DNA from: an uncultured Dialister sp.
GTDB lineage: Bacteria > Bacillota > Negativicutes > Veillonellales > Dialisteraceae
Direction of reading: 5' to 3'
Length of the DNA stretch: 13,102 bases
Assembly (NCBI RefSeq): GCF_900538805.1
Contig: NZ_UPZP01000066.1
Location: forward strand, 1-13,102
Within the stretch, counting starts at the first letter, position 1. The number at the start of each line of letters is the position of its first letter. The notes below the pieces were generated by a model. That model was not told the origin of the DNA and ran no database searches. It saw nothing but the letters and a program-made list of their open reading frames with translations. Made by a program: the position numbers and the translations under genes. Shown piece after piece: positions 1-6,208 of the stretch.

Positions 1-604
1 GATTGGGTTTTGTGTCTCCAGTGCTGCATGACGGAGAGCTAAAGCCTCCTTCCATAGGAAGGAGGTGTCGCCATAGGTGCCGGAGGATAGGGGCGTGGAT
101 TAGACGATAGAAATCAGATATCAGACGTCAGACTGTGTTTCATGCTTTTCTTCCCGCCCCACTCGTCATTCTGAACGAAGTGAAGAATCTCGGTACATGC
201 CGCTTATAATACAATCAGCCGTAAATACCAGTAGGCGGGAAGGGACCGGAGGATAGGGGTGTCAGGTCAACCAAGGAATTTTCGGTGTTCCTCAGGGCTT
301 CGCCCAGCTCCATTCCGGTCGGGCAAACAAAAGGAAGGCCCCTCTAAATTTCTCGTTTCCCCTTGAGGTGGCCAGGGAACTTGATTCGTAAGGAGCCAAA
401 GGCGACCGAGAATCAAGTGACACGCTTCCCACCGGGGCGAAGTGCCACGAAGTGGCAAAAGGGTGTACGAGGGTAAGAATGACAATGCTCTCCATTGCTG
501 TTCTACGCAGGGCCAACTTTGCCCGACTTGGCAATCCTATGCAGGATTGCCACCTGAGGAAGGAGCCGGCGTTACGTGCATACCATAGCCTCCCAATTTC
601 ATAG
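1..604. repeat. Intergenic repeat mosaic, left edge
   Basis: This stretch has no credible gene. It is a patchwork of repeat modules found again elsewhere in the window. Positions 1-158 match 7353-7510 without gaps (four differences by eye). Positions 296-368 match 7638-7710, and 485-570 match 7757-7842. A 93-bp element with terminal inverted repeats lies inside at 150-242. A perfect 9-bp-stem hairpin, GGCAATCCT/AGGATTGCC, is at 530-551, with its twin at 7802-7823. Two minus-strand open frames here (267-534) read through repeat modules and have no ribosome binding site or family resemblance. The block is cut by the window start. Confidence 0.85.
150..242. repeat. 93-bp terminal-inverted-repeat element, copy 1
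   Basis: The element begins CTTCCCGCC and ends GGCGGGAAG, a perfect 9-bp inverted repeat. Its inside carries the core CATTCTGAACGAAGTGAAG followed by AATCTCGGTAC, and near the right end AAATACCAGT. Four more copies lie at 2379-2471, 7146-7239, 7502-7594 and 7856-7950. It has no coding capacity and no clear target-site duplication, so mobility is only inferred from its ends and copy number. Confidence 0.8.
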
Positions 605-632
605 AAAAAGCCACAGGCTCTAAGTCTGTGGC
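605..632 (-). terminator. Rho-independent terminator of lysA
   Basis: On the minus strand the arms GCCACAGAC and GCCTGTGGC form a stable stem with a short loop, followed by five T residues. It begins 16 nt after the lysA stop codon, which fits an intrinsic terminator. Confidence 0.9.
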
Positions 633-648
633 TTTTCAGGTTAAGAAA

Positions 649-1926
649 TTATTTCCTTGTAACCTTTGCGGTGTTTTCTTCCAGGTTCGGGAAATCAAGG
701 GTGGCGAAGAGGTCGAAGAGGGTTTCATTGCGGCGAATCTGCTGCACGCTGCCGTCTTCATGGACCATGATTTCCTGGTGACGGAGGCGGCCATTGTAGT
801 TGTAGCCCATGCTGTGGCCGTGGGCGCCGGTGTCATGGATGACGATGAGGTCACCGGTTTCGATTTCCGGCAGGGGCCGCTGGATGGCGAATTTGTCGCA
901 GTTTTCACAGAGGGAACCTACCACGTCGTATACATGGTCCTTAGGCGCATCTACCTTGCCCAGTACGGTGACATGGTGGTAGGCGCCGTACATGCCGGGG
1001 CGCATGAGATCTGCCATGCAGGCATCCACGCCGATGTAGTCGCGGTAAATGTGTTTGTAATGGATGGCCTTGGTCACCAGGAAGCCATAGGGTCCTGTAA
1101 TGGCACGGCCGCATTCAAAGCAGATGCGGGTGTGGTCAAAGCCCTTCATCTTTTCTTCAAAGAGCTTTCTTGCCCCTTCCCCAAGGCCTTCGATATCCAC
1201 GGGGTCCTGTTCCGGACGGTAAGGAATACCAATGCCGCCGCCGAAATCAATGAAGCTGACGGTGACGCCCTTTTTATCCCTGATTTCATTGGCCAGGTCA
1301 AACATCATGGAAATGGTGCCCAGAAGTCCCGGCAGTTCCAGCTCTGCGGAAATGACCATGGTGTGGATGCCGATGTAGGAAATACCCTTTTTCTTAGCCC
1401 AGTCCACACAGGTCATGAGCTGCTCTTTTGTCATGCCGTACTTGGCTTCCTCCGGCTTGCCGATGATGGCATTGCCTCTGGCCAGTTCCGGTCCCGGGTT
1501 GTAGCGGAAGCAGATTTTGTCCGGCACAATGTGGAGCCTTTCCAGATCATCCAGGTTGGACACATCGTCCAGGTTAATGATGGCACCCAGTTCATTGGCC
1601 TTGATGAATTCTTCATCCGGAGTATCGTTGGAAGAAAAAACGATTTCCTCTCCCCTGATACCTACGGTTTCAGAAAGCACCAGTTCTGCCAGGGAGCTGC
1701 AGTCGGAGCCTACGTTCAAAGCTTTGAGGCTTTTCATGATCCACGGATTCGGTGTGGCTTTCACCGCAAAATATTCATGGAAATTGGGATTCCAGGAAAA
1801 GGCCTTCTGCAGCCGTTTTACATTATCAAGAATGCCCTTCTCATCGTAAATATGAAAAGGTGTGCCATACTTGGCAGCTATATCACGGATTAATTCATCG
1901 GAAAACGGGATAGTTTTTTGATTCAT
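649..1926 (-). CDS. lysA: Diaminopimelate decarboxylase-type PLP enzyme (LysA family)
   Basis: A 425-residue fold-type III PLP decarboxylase, the family that turns meso-diaminopimelate into L-lysine in the cytoplasm, the last step of lysine synthesis. Visible motifs: the PLP lysine in YFAVKATPN (K56); the glycine-rich phosphate loop GGGIGIPY (229-236); a variant of the EPGR motif, ECGR (271-274); the RPGMYGAYHH substrate stretch (309-318); catalytic cysteine in GSLCEN (C340, E341); and the C-terminal Tyr in YNYNG (Y377). Length is normal for LysA. The start is supported by an AGAGGGG ribosome binding site 9 nt upstream. The gene stands alone between a promoter at 1983-2011 and a terminator at 605-632. 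The usual LysA stretch around HxYIxTG is replaced by ARGNAIIGKPEEAKYGM (149-165), so the substrate could differ (ornithine, lysine or a carboxy-polyamine). LysA is the best call, but substrate specificity is inferred. Confidence 0.85.
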   Translation of the reverse strand: MNQKTIPFSDELIRDIAAKYGTPFHIYDEKGILDNVKRLQKAFSWNPNFHEYFAVKATPNPWIMKSLKALNVGSDCSSLAELVLSETVGIRGEEIVFSSNDTPDEEFIKANELGAIINLDDVSNLDDLERLHIVPDKICFRYNPGPELARGNAIIGKPEEAKYGMTKEQLMTCVDWAKKKGISYIGIHTMVISAELELPGLLGTISMMFDLANEIRDKKGVTVSFIDFGGGIGIPYRPEQDPVDIEGLGEGARKLFEEKMKGFDHTRICFECGRAITGPYGFLVTKAIHYKHIYRDYIGVDACMADLMRPGMYGAYHHVTVLGKVDAPKDHVYDVVGSLCENCDKFAIQRPLPEIETGDLIVIHDTGAHGHSMGYNYNGRLRHQEIMVHEDGSVQQIRRNETLFDLFATLDFPNLEENTAKVTRK

Positions 1927-1982
1927 GGATATAAGCCCCTCTTTCTCTATTCTTATCAGCTAAAATCATCTGAAGTTAGCTA

Positions 1983-2011
1983 ATTATAACATACGGTCAT
2001 AGTCTTGACCA
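1983..2011 (-). promoter_or_regulatory. lysA promoter with overlapping palindrome
   Basis: Reading the minus strand: -35 TGGTCA (2006-2011), 17-bp spacer, perfect -10 TATAAT (1983-1988). A spaced palindrome, TACGGTCA-N6-TGACCATA (1992-2013, 7 of 8 arm positions paired), covers the -35 box and most of the spacer. That is where a repressor would sit. No lysine riboswitch pattern was seen in the leader. Confidence 0.65.
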
Positions 2012-2083
2012 TATCGGCATTCATATCTTTCAATTAGAATTTATTGAAATGTGAGTTCAGCGGGTTCAAAGGGGCGAGGCTGC

Positions 2084-2194
2084 GCCAATGGAGCCGCTAG
2101 GCGGCTCGGGTTCAAAGGGTTCAGAAGGTTCAAAGGGTTCAGAGGGGAATGTATCGCCGCCTTTGGCGGCGATGAGTATGAAGTCAGCGTTACG
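2084..2194. repeat. 111-bp hairpin/GGTTC block, copy 1
   Basis: Ungapped match to 7028-7138 (12 differences counted by eye). It holds a hairpin GAGCCGC-tag-GCGGCTC (2091-2107), four GGTTCARA iterations (2108-2146), and a 9-bp-stem hairpin with arms ATCGCCGCC/GGCGGCGAT (2153-2173). In the other copy the first hairpin has a different loop and a paired stem change. Confidence 0.8.
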
Positions 2195-2360
2195 GGATTT
2201 CGTTTTGTGTCACAAGTAGTATATGACGGAGTGCTGAAGCCCCCTTCCTTTGGAAGGGGGTGTCGCCGTAGGCGACGGAGGATAGGGGCGTCAGTTCTTG
2301 GGAAAGTTCTTTCGGACCTATCCTCAGGGCTCCGCCCAGCTCCTTCCTGAGAAAGGAGCC
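2188..2360. repeat. ~177-bp intergenic unit, isolated copy
   Basis: Shares with 5785-5961 the order: GTTACGGGATTT, TTTGTGTCAC, a CCCCCTTCC/GGAAGGGGG hairpin, GGCGACGGAGGATAGGGGCG, TCAGTTCTTGGGAAAGTT, then CGGACCTATCCTCAGGGCT and a CTCCTTCCT/GGAAGGAG hairpin. Non-coding. Confidence 0.75.
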
Positions 2361-2378
2361 TTACGTTACGGGATTTTC

Positions 2379-2471
2379 CTTCCCGCCCTCATCGTCATTC
2401 TGAGCGAAGCGAAGAATCTCGGTACTTGCCGCATTTGAGTCACTCGGTAATAAATACCAGTCGGCGAGAAG
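2379..2471. repeat. 93-bp terminal-inverted-repeat element, copy 2
   Basis: Begins CTTCCCGCC and ends GGCGAGAAG (one mismatch to the inverted partner), with the same CATTCTGAGCGAAGCGAAG and AATCTCGGTAC core as the other copies. Confidence 0.8.
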
Positions 2472-2599
2472 GAGCCACTAAGCAGTCAGTCCAGAATCTT
2501 TCGGACCTATCCTCAGGGCTTCGCCCAGCTCCTTCCTGAGGAAGGAGCCTTCGTTACGGGATTTATCTTTGTGTCACTACTGCTGCAGAATTCTGCCAC

Positions 2600-2629
2600 A
2601 AAAAAACTGCAGCGCGAGGGCGCTGCAGT
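2600..2629 (-). terminator. Rho-independent terminator after SBP 1
   Basis: Minus-strand hairpin with 10-bp arms ACTGCAGCGC and GCGCTGCAGT around a CCTC loop, followed by a run of T residues. It starts 11 nt after the stop codon of the binding-protein gene. Confidence 0.95.
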
Positions 2630-2640
2630 TTTCCTTTTAC

Positions 2641-3510
2641 TTATTTATTATCTGCATTAGCAACGGCTTTCTTGCTGTATTCTTCGGTCCATTTCTTGAA
2701 GTTGCCGTTGTCTGTATTTTCTTTGATGACTTCATTGATGACTGCCAGCACATCTTCATTTCCCTTCTGCACGGCGGCAGCGGAGTTCTTGACGGCTCCC
2801 GGGAATTTGATGTCAGAGAACATGAGGTCGTCATTAAAGATGACATACTGCTCGCCTACAATGCCTTCCACTACGAGGCCGTCCACTTTGCCCTGTTTCA
2901 GTTCCAGCACCACTTCCGGCACATGGGCCAGGCCCACGATTTTAGCGTCTTTGATTTTTTCCTTGGCCAGTGCTTCCTGGGTGGTGGATTTCTGGACGCC
3001 GATGGTCTTGCCGTAGAGGTCTTCTACTTTCTTGTATTTGTCTGCATCTGCTTTACGGATGATGACTTTCTGTTCTGTAGGCAGGTAGTCGGCGGAGAAG
3101 TCCATGGATTTCTTTCTTTCGTCAGTGGGGTTAATGCCTGCAATGGCCACATCCACTTTGCCGCCGGTTAAAGAAGAAAGGAGGGCCTGGAAATTCATGT
3201 CCTGTACTTCCAGCTTCACACCCAGCTTGTCTGCCACCTTCTGGGCCAGTTCCATATCAATGCCGATAACCTTCTTTTCTCCGGCAGAGGTATCTACGAA
3301 TTCATAGGGAGGATAGCCGGAAGCGGTACCTACCACCAGTTTGCCGCTGGATTTGATTTTCTGCATGAGGGGGCTTTCCTTCTGGGTCTGGGAAGAAGCG
3401 CTCTTGCTTCCTGCCGAGCTGCCGCCGCAGCCGGCCAGTCCGAATACTGCCACCGCTGCCATACCTAAAGCCATCATTTTCAGTACATTTTTCTTGTTCA
3501 TCATGTTCAT
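2641..3510 (-). CDS. Amino-acid ABC transporter substrate-binding lipoprotein (SBP 1)
   Basis: A 289-residue family 3 solute-binding protein. A positively charged N-terminus and hydrophobic stretch end in a lipobox, LAGC, with the lipid-modified Cys28; a GGSSAGSKSASS linker follows. The mature protein shows GKLVVGTASGYPPYEF, then IDMELAQKVADKLGV, MNFQALLSSLTGGKVD and INPTDERKKSMDFS, the last holding the Arg that binds the amino-acid carboxylate in this family. It should sit on the outer face of the cytoplasmic membrane and hand an amino acid to an ABC permease, but no permease or ATPase gene lies nearby. The start at 3510 has AAAGG 5 nt upstream; the ATG at 3501 is an alternative, and the frame extending to 3567 is rejected because it runs through the promoter. 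It has its own promoter with ARG-box-like sites, so arginine or another basic amino acid is a possible ligand (inference). Confidence 0.9.
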   Translation of the reverse strand: MNMMNKKNVLKMMALGMAAVAVFGLAGCGGSSAGSKSASSQTQKESPLMQKIKSSGKLVVGTASGYPPYEFVDTSAGEKKVIGIDMELAQKVADKLGVKLEVQDMNFQALLSSLTGGKVDVAIAGINPTDERKKSMDFSADYLPTEQKVIIRKADADKYKKVEDLYGKTIGVQKSTTQEALAKEKIKDAKIVGLAHVPEVVLELKQGKVDGLVVEGIVGEQYVIFNDDLMFSDIKFPGAVKNSAAAVQKGNEDVLAVINEVIKENTDNGNFKKWTEEYSKKAVANADNK

Positions 3511-3557
3511 ACACCCTTTCACCTTCAAGAATGGAGTTCTTTTCTTAACTTGCATAG

Positions 3558-3596
3558 AGTTTAGCATATTTATGCGCTTATGTCAATAAATATTCA
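3558..3596 (-). promoter_or_regulatory. SBP 1 promoter with paired ARG-box-like operators
   Basis: Minus strand: consensus -35 TTGACA (3581-3586), 17-bp spacer, -10 TAAACT (3558-3563). TGAATATTTATTGA (3583-3596) matches the ARG-box core TGAATWWWWATTCA except for one base, and overlaps the -35. A second, weaker palindrome, GCATAAATATGC (within 3563-3576), fills the spacer and reaches the -10. The two centres are 20 bp apart, about two helical turns, as for tandem ArgR sites. The promoter is seen directly; ArgR binding is inferred. Confidence 0.65.
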
Positions 3597-3716
3597 TAAT
3601 AATTTTTGAAATTTATTTCCTGATTTTCCGTTTCTCCGCCTGAAATCCGTAAATATATGACATTCTCCTGCTTTCTCCTCCTCTCTGTTAAATGCATTTT
3701 TCTGTATTTTATGCAT

Positions 3717-3745
3717 AAAAAAACAGCAGGCCTCTATACCTGCTG
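3717..3745 (-). terminator. Rho-independent terminator after SBP 2
   Basis: Minus-strand arms CAGCAGG and CCTGCTG with an 8-nt loop, followed by seven T residues. It begins 10 nt after the SBP 2 stop codon and ends the SBP 3-SBP 2 operon. The remaining stretch to the SBP 1 promoter (3597-3716) shows nothing else. Confidence 0.92.
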
Positions 3746-3754
3746 TTTTTGAAA

Positions 3755-4600
3755 TCATTTTCCTGCCTTTTCAATGGCAATCTTACTGTATTCATCCACC
3801 CACTTGTCAAACTGGCCCGATTCGGTGTCCTGTTTAATCACGTCGTTAATAATTTTCAGCACGTCGTCGTTCCCCTTCTGGAGCGCCACGGCGGATACCT
3901 TCTTGGCTCCTTCAAACTGTACATCCGCCAGGGCCAGGTCGTCGTTGTACACCAGGTACTGCTTCGACACCACCCCTTCCAACACGATGCCATCCAGTTT
4001 ACCGTTTTTAAGCTGCAAAACCGCATCGGGCACGCTGGAAAGGCCGATGGCCGTAGCCCCTTCCACCTTCTGGGCCGTAGCTTCCTGGGTGGTGGATTTT
4101 TCAGCGCCGATGACCTTGCCTTTCAGGTCTGCCATGGTCTTCAATTTATGCTGATCTTCTTTCCGTACCAGCAGCTTCTGCTCCGTAGGCAGGTAGAGGT
4201 CGGAGAAGGCCATGGCCTTTTCCCTTTCCGGCGTAGGCGATACGCCGCCTACCGCAATATCCACCTTGCCGGCGGTGACGGAGGAAAGAAGGGCGGAGAA
4301 GCTCATGTCCTGCACTTCCATGGGAACGCCCAGCTTGTCCGCAATCTGTTTGCACATTTCCATATCCAGGCCAATGACCTTTTTGTCCGGAGATTCCGCA
4401 TCCACAAATACATAGGGCGGATAACCGGAGGATGTGCCTACGATGAGCTTTCCTCTCTGCTTGATGGTCTGCATGAGCTTGCTCTGGGATGTGCCGGAGG
4501 CGGAGCCGCTCTTGGCGGTGGAAGAATCTCCGCAGCCCGCGGCCAGCATAGTGCCTGCCAGGGCCGCTCCTAAAAGTACGGCTTTCATGGTTTTATTCAT
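3755..4600 (-). CDS. Amino-acid ABC transporter substrate-binding lipoprotein (SBP 2)
   Basis: A 281-residue family 3 solute-binding protein paralogous to its two neighbours. The signal peptide ends in a lipobox, LAAGC, with Cys23, followed by a Ser/Gly/Thr-rich linker. Core motifs are GKLIVGTSSGYPPYVF, MSFSALLSSVTAGKVD, VSPTPEREKAMAFS and EKSTTQEA, giving the usual two-lobed fold. It differs most from SBP 1 and SBP 3 at the C-terminus (IINDVIKQDTESGQFDKW against VINEVIKEN in the others), so the ligand may differ. The start has a strong AGGAGG site 9 nt upstream. It lies 31 nt downstream of SBP 3 with no promoter or terminator between them, so the two are co-transcribed. No membrane or ATPase partner is encoded in the window, so it must share a permease encoded elsewhere, or serve as a spare receptor. 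Confidence 0.9.
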   Translation of the reverse strand: MNKTMKAVLLGAALAGTMLAAGCGDSSTAKSGSASGTSQSKLMQTIKQRGKLIVGTSSGYPPYVFVDAESPDKKVIGLDMEMCKQIADKLGVPMEVQDMSFSALLSSVTAGKVDIAVGGVSPTPEREKAMAFSDLYLPTEQKLLVRKEDQHKLKTMADLKGKVIGAEKSTTQEATAQKVEGATAIGLSSVPDAVLQLKNGKLDGIVLEGVVSKQYLVYNDDLALADVQFEGAKKVSAVALQKGNDDVLKIINDVIKQDTESGQFDKWVDEYSKIAIEKAGK

Positions 4601-4631
4601 AACAGGTTCCCTCCTTTGGGGAAATCGGCAG

Positions 4632-5483
4632 TTACTTGGACTGCGCGTTGGCCACCGCTTTCTTCGTCATTTCGTCAACCCATTTATCCATGTTTCCATT
4701 TTCCTGGTTTTCCTTAATGACTTCATTAATCACAGCCACCACATCGTCGCTTCCCTTAGGTACTGCCACAGCGGAGCCTCCGCTGTATTTTTCGAAATAA
4801 ATATTCGTAGGCGAAAGGTCCTCATTGGTAACCAGGTACTGCCCGCCCACAATATTCTGCACCGGCACGGCGTCCACCTTCCCCTGCTTCAGTTCCAGCA
4901 GGGCATCGGGCACCTTGGCAAGGGCCACAATCTGGGCATTGGGAATCTGCTCGGTGGCCAGCTTTTCCTGGATGGTGGATTTCTGCACCGCTATCTTCTT
5001 ACCGGAAAAATCGGAAAGGGACTTGTACTTTCCTTCATCTTCCTTCCGTACCAGCAGGGTCTGCTTTCCTTCCAGATAGTTATGGGAGAAATCCACGGTC
5101 TTCTTTCTTTCCTCCGTGGGGTTGATGGCTGAAATAGCAATATCCACCTTCCCTGTGGTAATGGAAGAAAGAAGGGACTGGAAGGTCATGTCCTGCACCT
5201 CCAGCTTCACGCCCAGTTTCTTCGCCACCGCTTCCGCCAGCTTCATATCAATGCCGTCGATTTTCTTCTGGTCCTTCACAGAGGTGTCAAGAAATTCATA
5301 GGGCGGGAAACCGGAAGCCGTGCCTACCACCAGTTTACCATCCTTCTTGATTTTCTGCATCAGGGCACTCTGGGAAGAACTCCCGGCCTGTGACTTCGGC
5401 ACCTCCGAACTTCCGCAGCCCCCTGCCAAAAGCATGCCCGCTGCTGCCAGACCGATCATTGCTGCTTTCAAGATTTTCTTCAT
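4632..5483 (-). CDS. Amino-acid ABC transporter substrate-binding lipoprotein (SBP 3)
   Basis: First gene of the two-gene operon with SBP 2; 283 residues. The lipoprotein signal peptide MKKILKAAMIGLAAAGMLLA leads to AGGC with Cys23, then a Ser-rich linker. Family 3 motifs: GKLVVGTASGFPPYEF, MTFQSLLSSITTGKVD, INPTEERKKTVDFS and VQKSTIQEKLA. The C-terminal end, VINEVIKENQENGNMDKW, is close to SBP 1, suggesting these two share a more recent ancestor. The start at 5483 is preferred because GGAGG lies 7 nt upstream; the adjacent ATG at 5486 gives only 4 nt, and the frame extending to 5549 would cross the promoter. The promoter carries paired ARG-box-like palindromes. The role is delivery of an amino acid, possibly basic, to an ABC permease not encoded here. 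Confidence 0.9.
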   Translation of the reverse strand: MKKILKAAMIGLAAAGMLLAGGCGSSEVPKSQAGSSSQSALMQKIKKDGKLVVGTASGFPPYEFLDTSVKDQKKIDGIDMKLAEAVAKKLGVKLEVQDMTFQSLLSSITTGKVDIAISAINPTEERKKTVDFSHNYLEGKQTLLVRKEDEGKYKSLSDFSGKKIAVQKSTIQEKLATEQIPNAQIVALAKVPDALLELKQGKVDAVPVQNIVGGQYLVTNEDLSPTNIYFEKYSGGSAVAVPKGSDDVVAVINEVIKENQENGNMDKWVDEMTKKAVANAQSK

Positions 5484-5514
5484 CATTCTGCCTCCACCAT
5501 AAAATACTTTATTT

Positions 5515-5549
5515 TTTATAAATATACATCTCTGTGTATTAAAATGCAA
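5515..5549 (-). promoter_or_regulatory. SBP 3-SBP 2 operon promoter with paired ARG-box-like sites
   Basis: Minus strand: -35 TTGCAT (5544-5549), 17-bp spacer, -10 TATATT (5521-5526). Two palindrome-like 14-mers overlap these boxes: TGCATTTTAATACA (5535-5548; one mismatch per half to TGAAT/ATTCA) and TGTATATTTATAAA (5515-5528; weaker). Their centres are 20 bp apart, the same as at the SBP 1 promoter. AT-rich DNA makes chance matches easy, but the shared spacing argues for a real operator. Confidence 0.55.
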
Positions 5550-5595
5550 GAGGGCCGTATAAGATTATTGGTTCAAAGGATTGGGAAAAGGTGGA

Positions 5596-5751
5596 CGGGC
5601 CCTGCGGGCCCGAAGGTTATGGCCGCCTGCGGCGGCAGGTTGTGTAGAAGGGTTGTGGAAAAAGGTTCTCAGGATTGACCGGCCTTTGGCCGGAGGGTTC
5701 TTGGTTTTGACGGGCCTATGGCCGGAGGGTTGTGGTGGCGGCTTTCGCCGC
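5596..5751. repeat. Array of variable-stem hairpins, cluster 1
   Basis: Five short hairpins with 2-4 nt loops: CGGGCCC-tg-CGGGCCCG type (5596-5612), CCGCC/GGCGG (5623-5635), CCGGCC/GGCCGG (5679-5693), CGGGCC/GGCCG (5711-5724) and GCGGC/GCCGC (5738-5751). The flanks are similar from copy to copy (TTGAC before, GAGGGTT after, for the third and fourth) while the stems change and stay complementary. Confidence 0.75.
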
Positions 5752-5784
5752 AGCTTTAAGGCTCCTTCCTCAGGAAGGAGCCTT

Positions 5785-6117
5785 ACGTTACGGGATTTAC
5801 CTTTGTGTCACTATTGCTGCATGACGAAGTGCCAGAGCCCCCTTCCCTAGGAAGGGGGTGGCGCCGTTAGGCGACGGAGGATAGGGGCGTCAGTTCTTGG
5901 GAAAGTTTTTTCGGACCTATCCTCAGGGCTCCGCCCAGCTCCTTCCTGAGGAAGGAGCCTTACGTTACGGGATTTACCCTTGTGTCACTACTGCTGCATG
6001 ACGAAGTGCCAGAGCCCCCTTCCCCAGGAAGGGGGTGGCGCCGTTAGGCGACGGAGGATAGGGGCGTCAGTTCTTTGTTAAAGATTCGGTGTTCCTCAGG
6101 GCTTCGCCCAGCTCCCC
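5785..6117. repeat. Tandem pair of the ~177-bp intergenic unit
   Basis: Positions 5785-5961 and 5962-6117 repeat with a 177-bp period and are nearly identical for the first ~115 bp. Each includes a CCCCCTTCC/GGAAGGGGG hairpin, GGCGACGGAGGATAGGGGCG and a CTCAGGGCTCCGCCCAGCTCC stretch (with T for C in the second copy). The second copy diverges after TCAGTTCTT and is truncated. Confidence 0.85.
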
Positions 6118-6154
6118 ATTTTCCTCCTGTCGAATGCAAAAAAACGTCTCCATA

Positions 6155-6189
6155 AAAAATCATCCCGGAAATGCTTCCGGGATGATTTT
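6155..6189 (-). terminator. Bidirectional terminator after the carbonic anhydrase-like gene
   Basis: Arms AATCATCCCGGAA and TTCCGGGATGATT with a GCAT loop, flanked by A-runs on one side and T-runs on the other. It can stop transcription on both strands and lies 19 nt after the stop codon. Confidence 0.93.
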
Positions 6190-6208
6190 TATTTCATCAT
6201 GAAATCCA

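Larger units (their letters stand above)
2041..2580. repeat. Intergenic repeat mosaic between the SBP gene and lysA
   Basis: No gene was seen. From left to right: G-rich GGTTCAAA/GGTTCAGA iterations with two hairpins (2053-2173), a copy of the ~177-bp unit (2188-2360), a terminal-inverted-repeat element (2379-2471), and a truncated further piece of the 177-bp unit (2489-2580) that runs directly into the terminator of the binding-protein gene. Open frames such as the one at 2051-2350 translate repeat DNA, have low-complexity products and lack ribosome binding sites. Confidence 0.85.
5571..6120. repeat. Intergenic repeat mosaic upstream of the SBP operon
   Basis: No gene was seen. The left part (5571-5755) is an array of short hairpins with GGTT-containing spacers. 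The right part (5785-6117) is a tandem pair of the ~177-bp unit, the second copy cut short just before the carbonic anhydrase-like gene's terminator. The plus-strand open frame at 5581-5850 crosses both families and is rejected as coding. Confidence 0.85.

Noticed and set aside
628..1893. 421-residue plus-strand open frame
   Set aside because: It is the antisense of lysA. The minus-strand frame has clear LysA motifs, promoter, ribosome site and terminator; the plus frame has no recognisable family.
2108..2146. Iterated GGTTCAAA/GGTTCAGA looked like a short CRISPR or tandem array
   Set aside because: The units are 8-9 bp with no spacers of constant length, and no cas genes are nearby.
3511..3567. 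Longer N-terminus for SBP 1 (start at 3567)
   Set aside because: It would begin within the promoter and place a charged stretch ahead of a normal lipoprotein signal peptide.
5581..5850. Plus-strand open frame across the hairpin array
   Set aside because: The product is low-complexity translation of GC-rich hairpins and of the 177-bp unit; no ribosome site.
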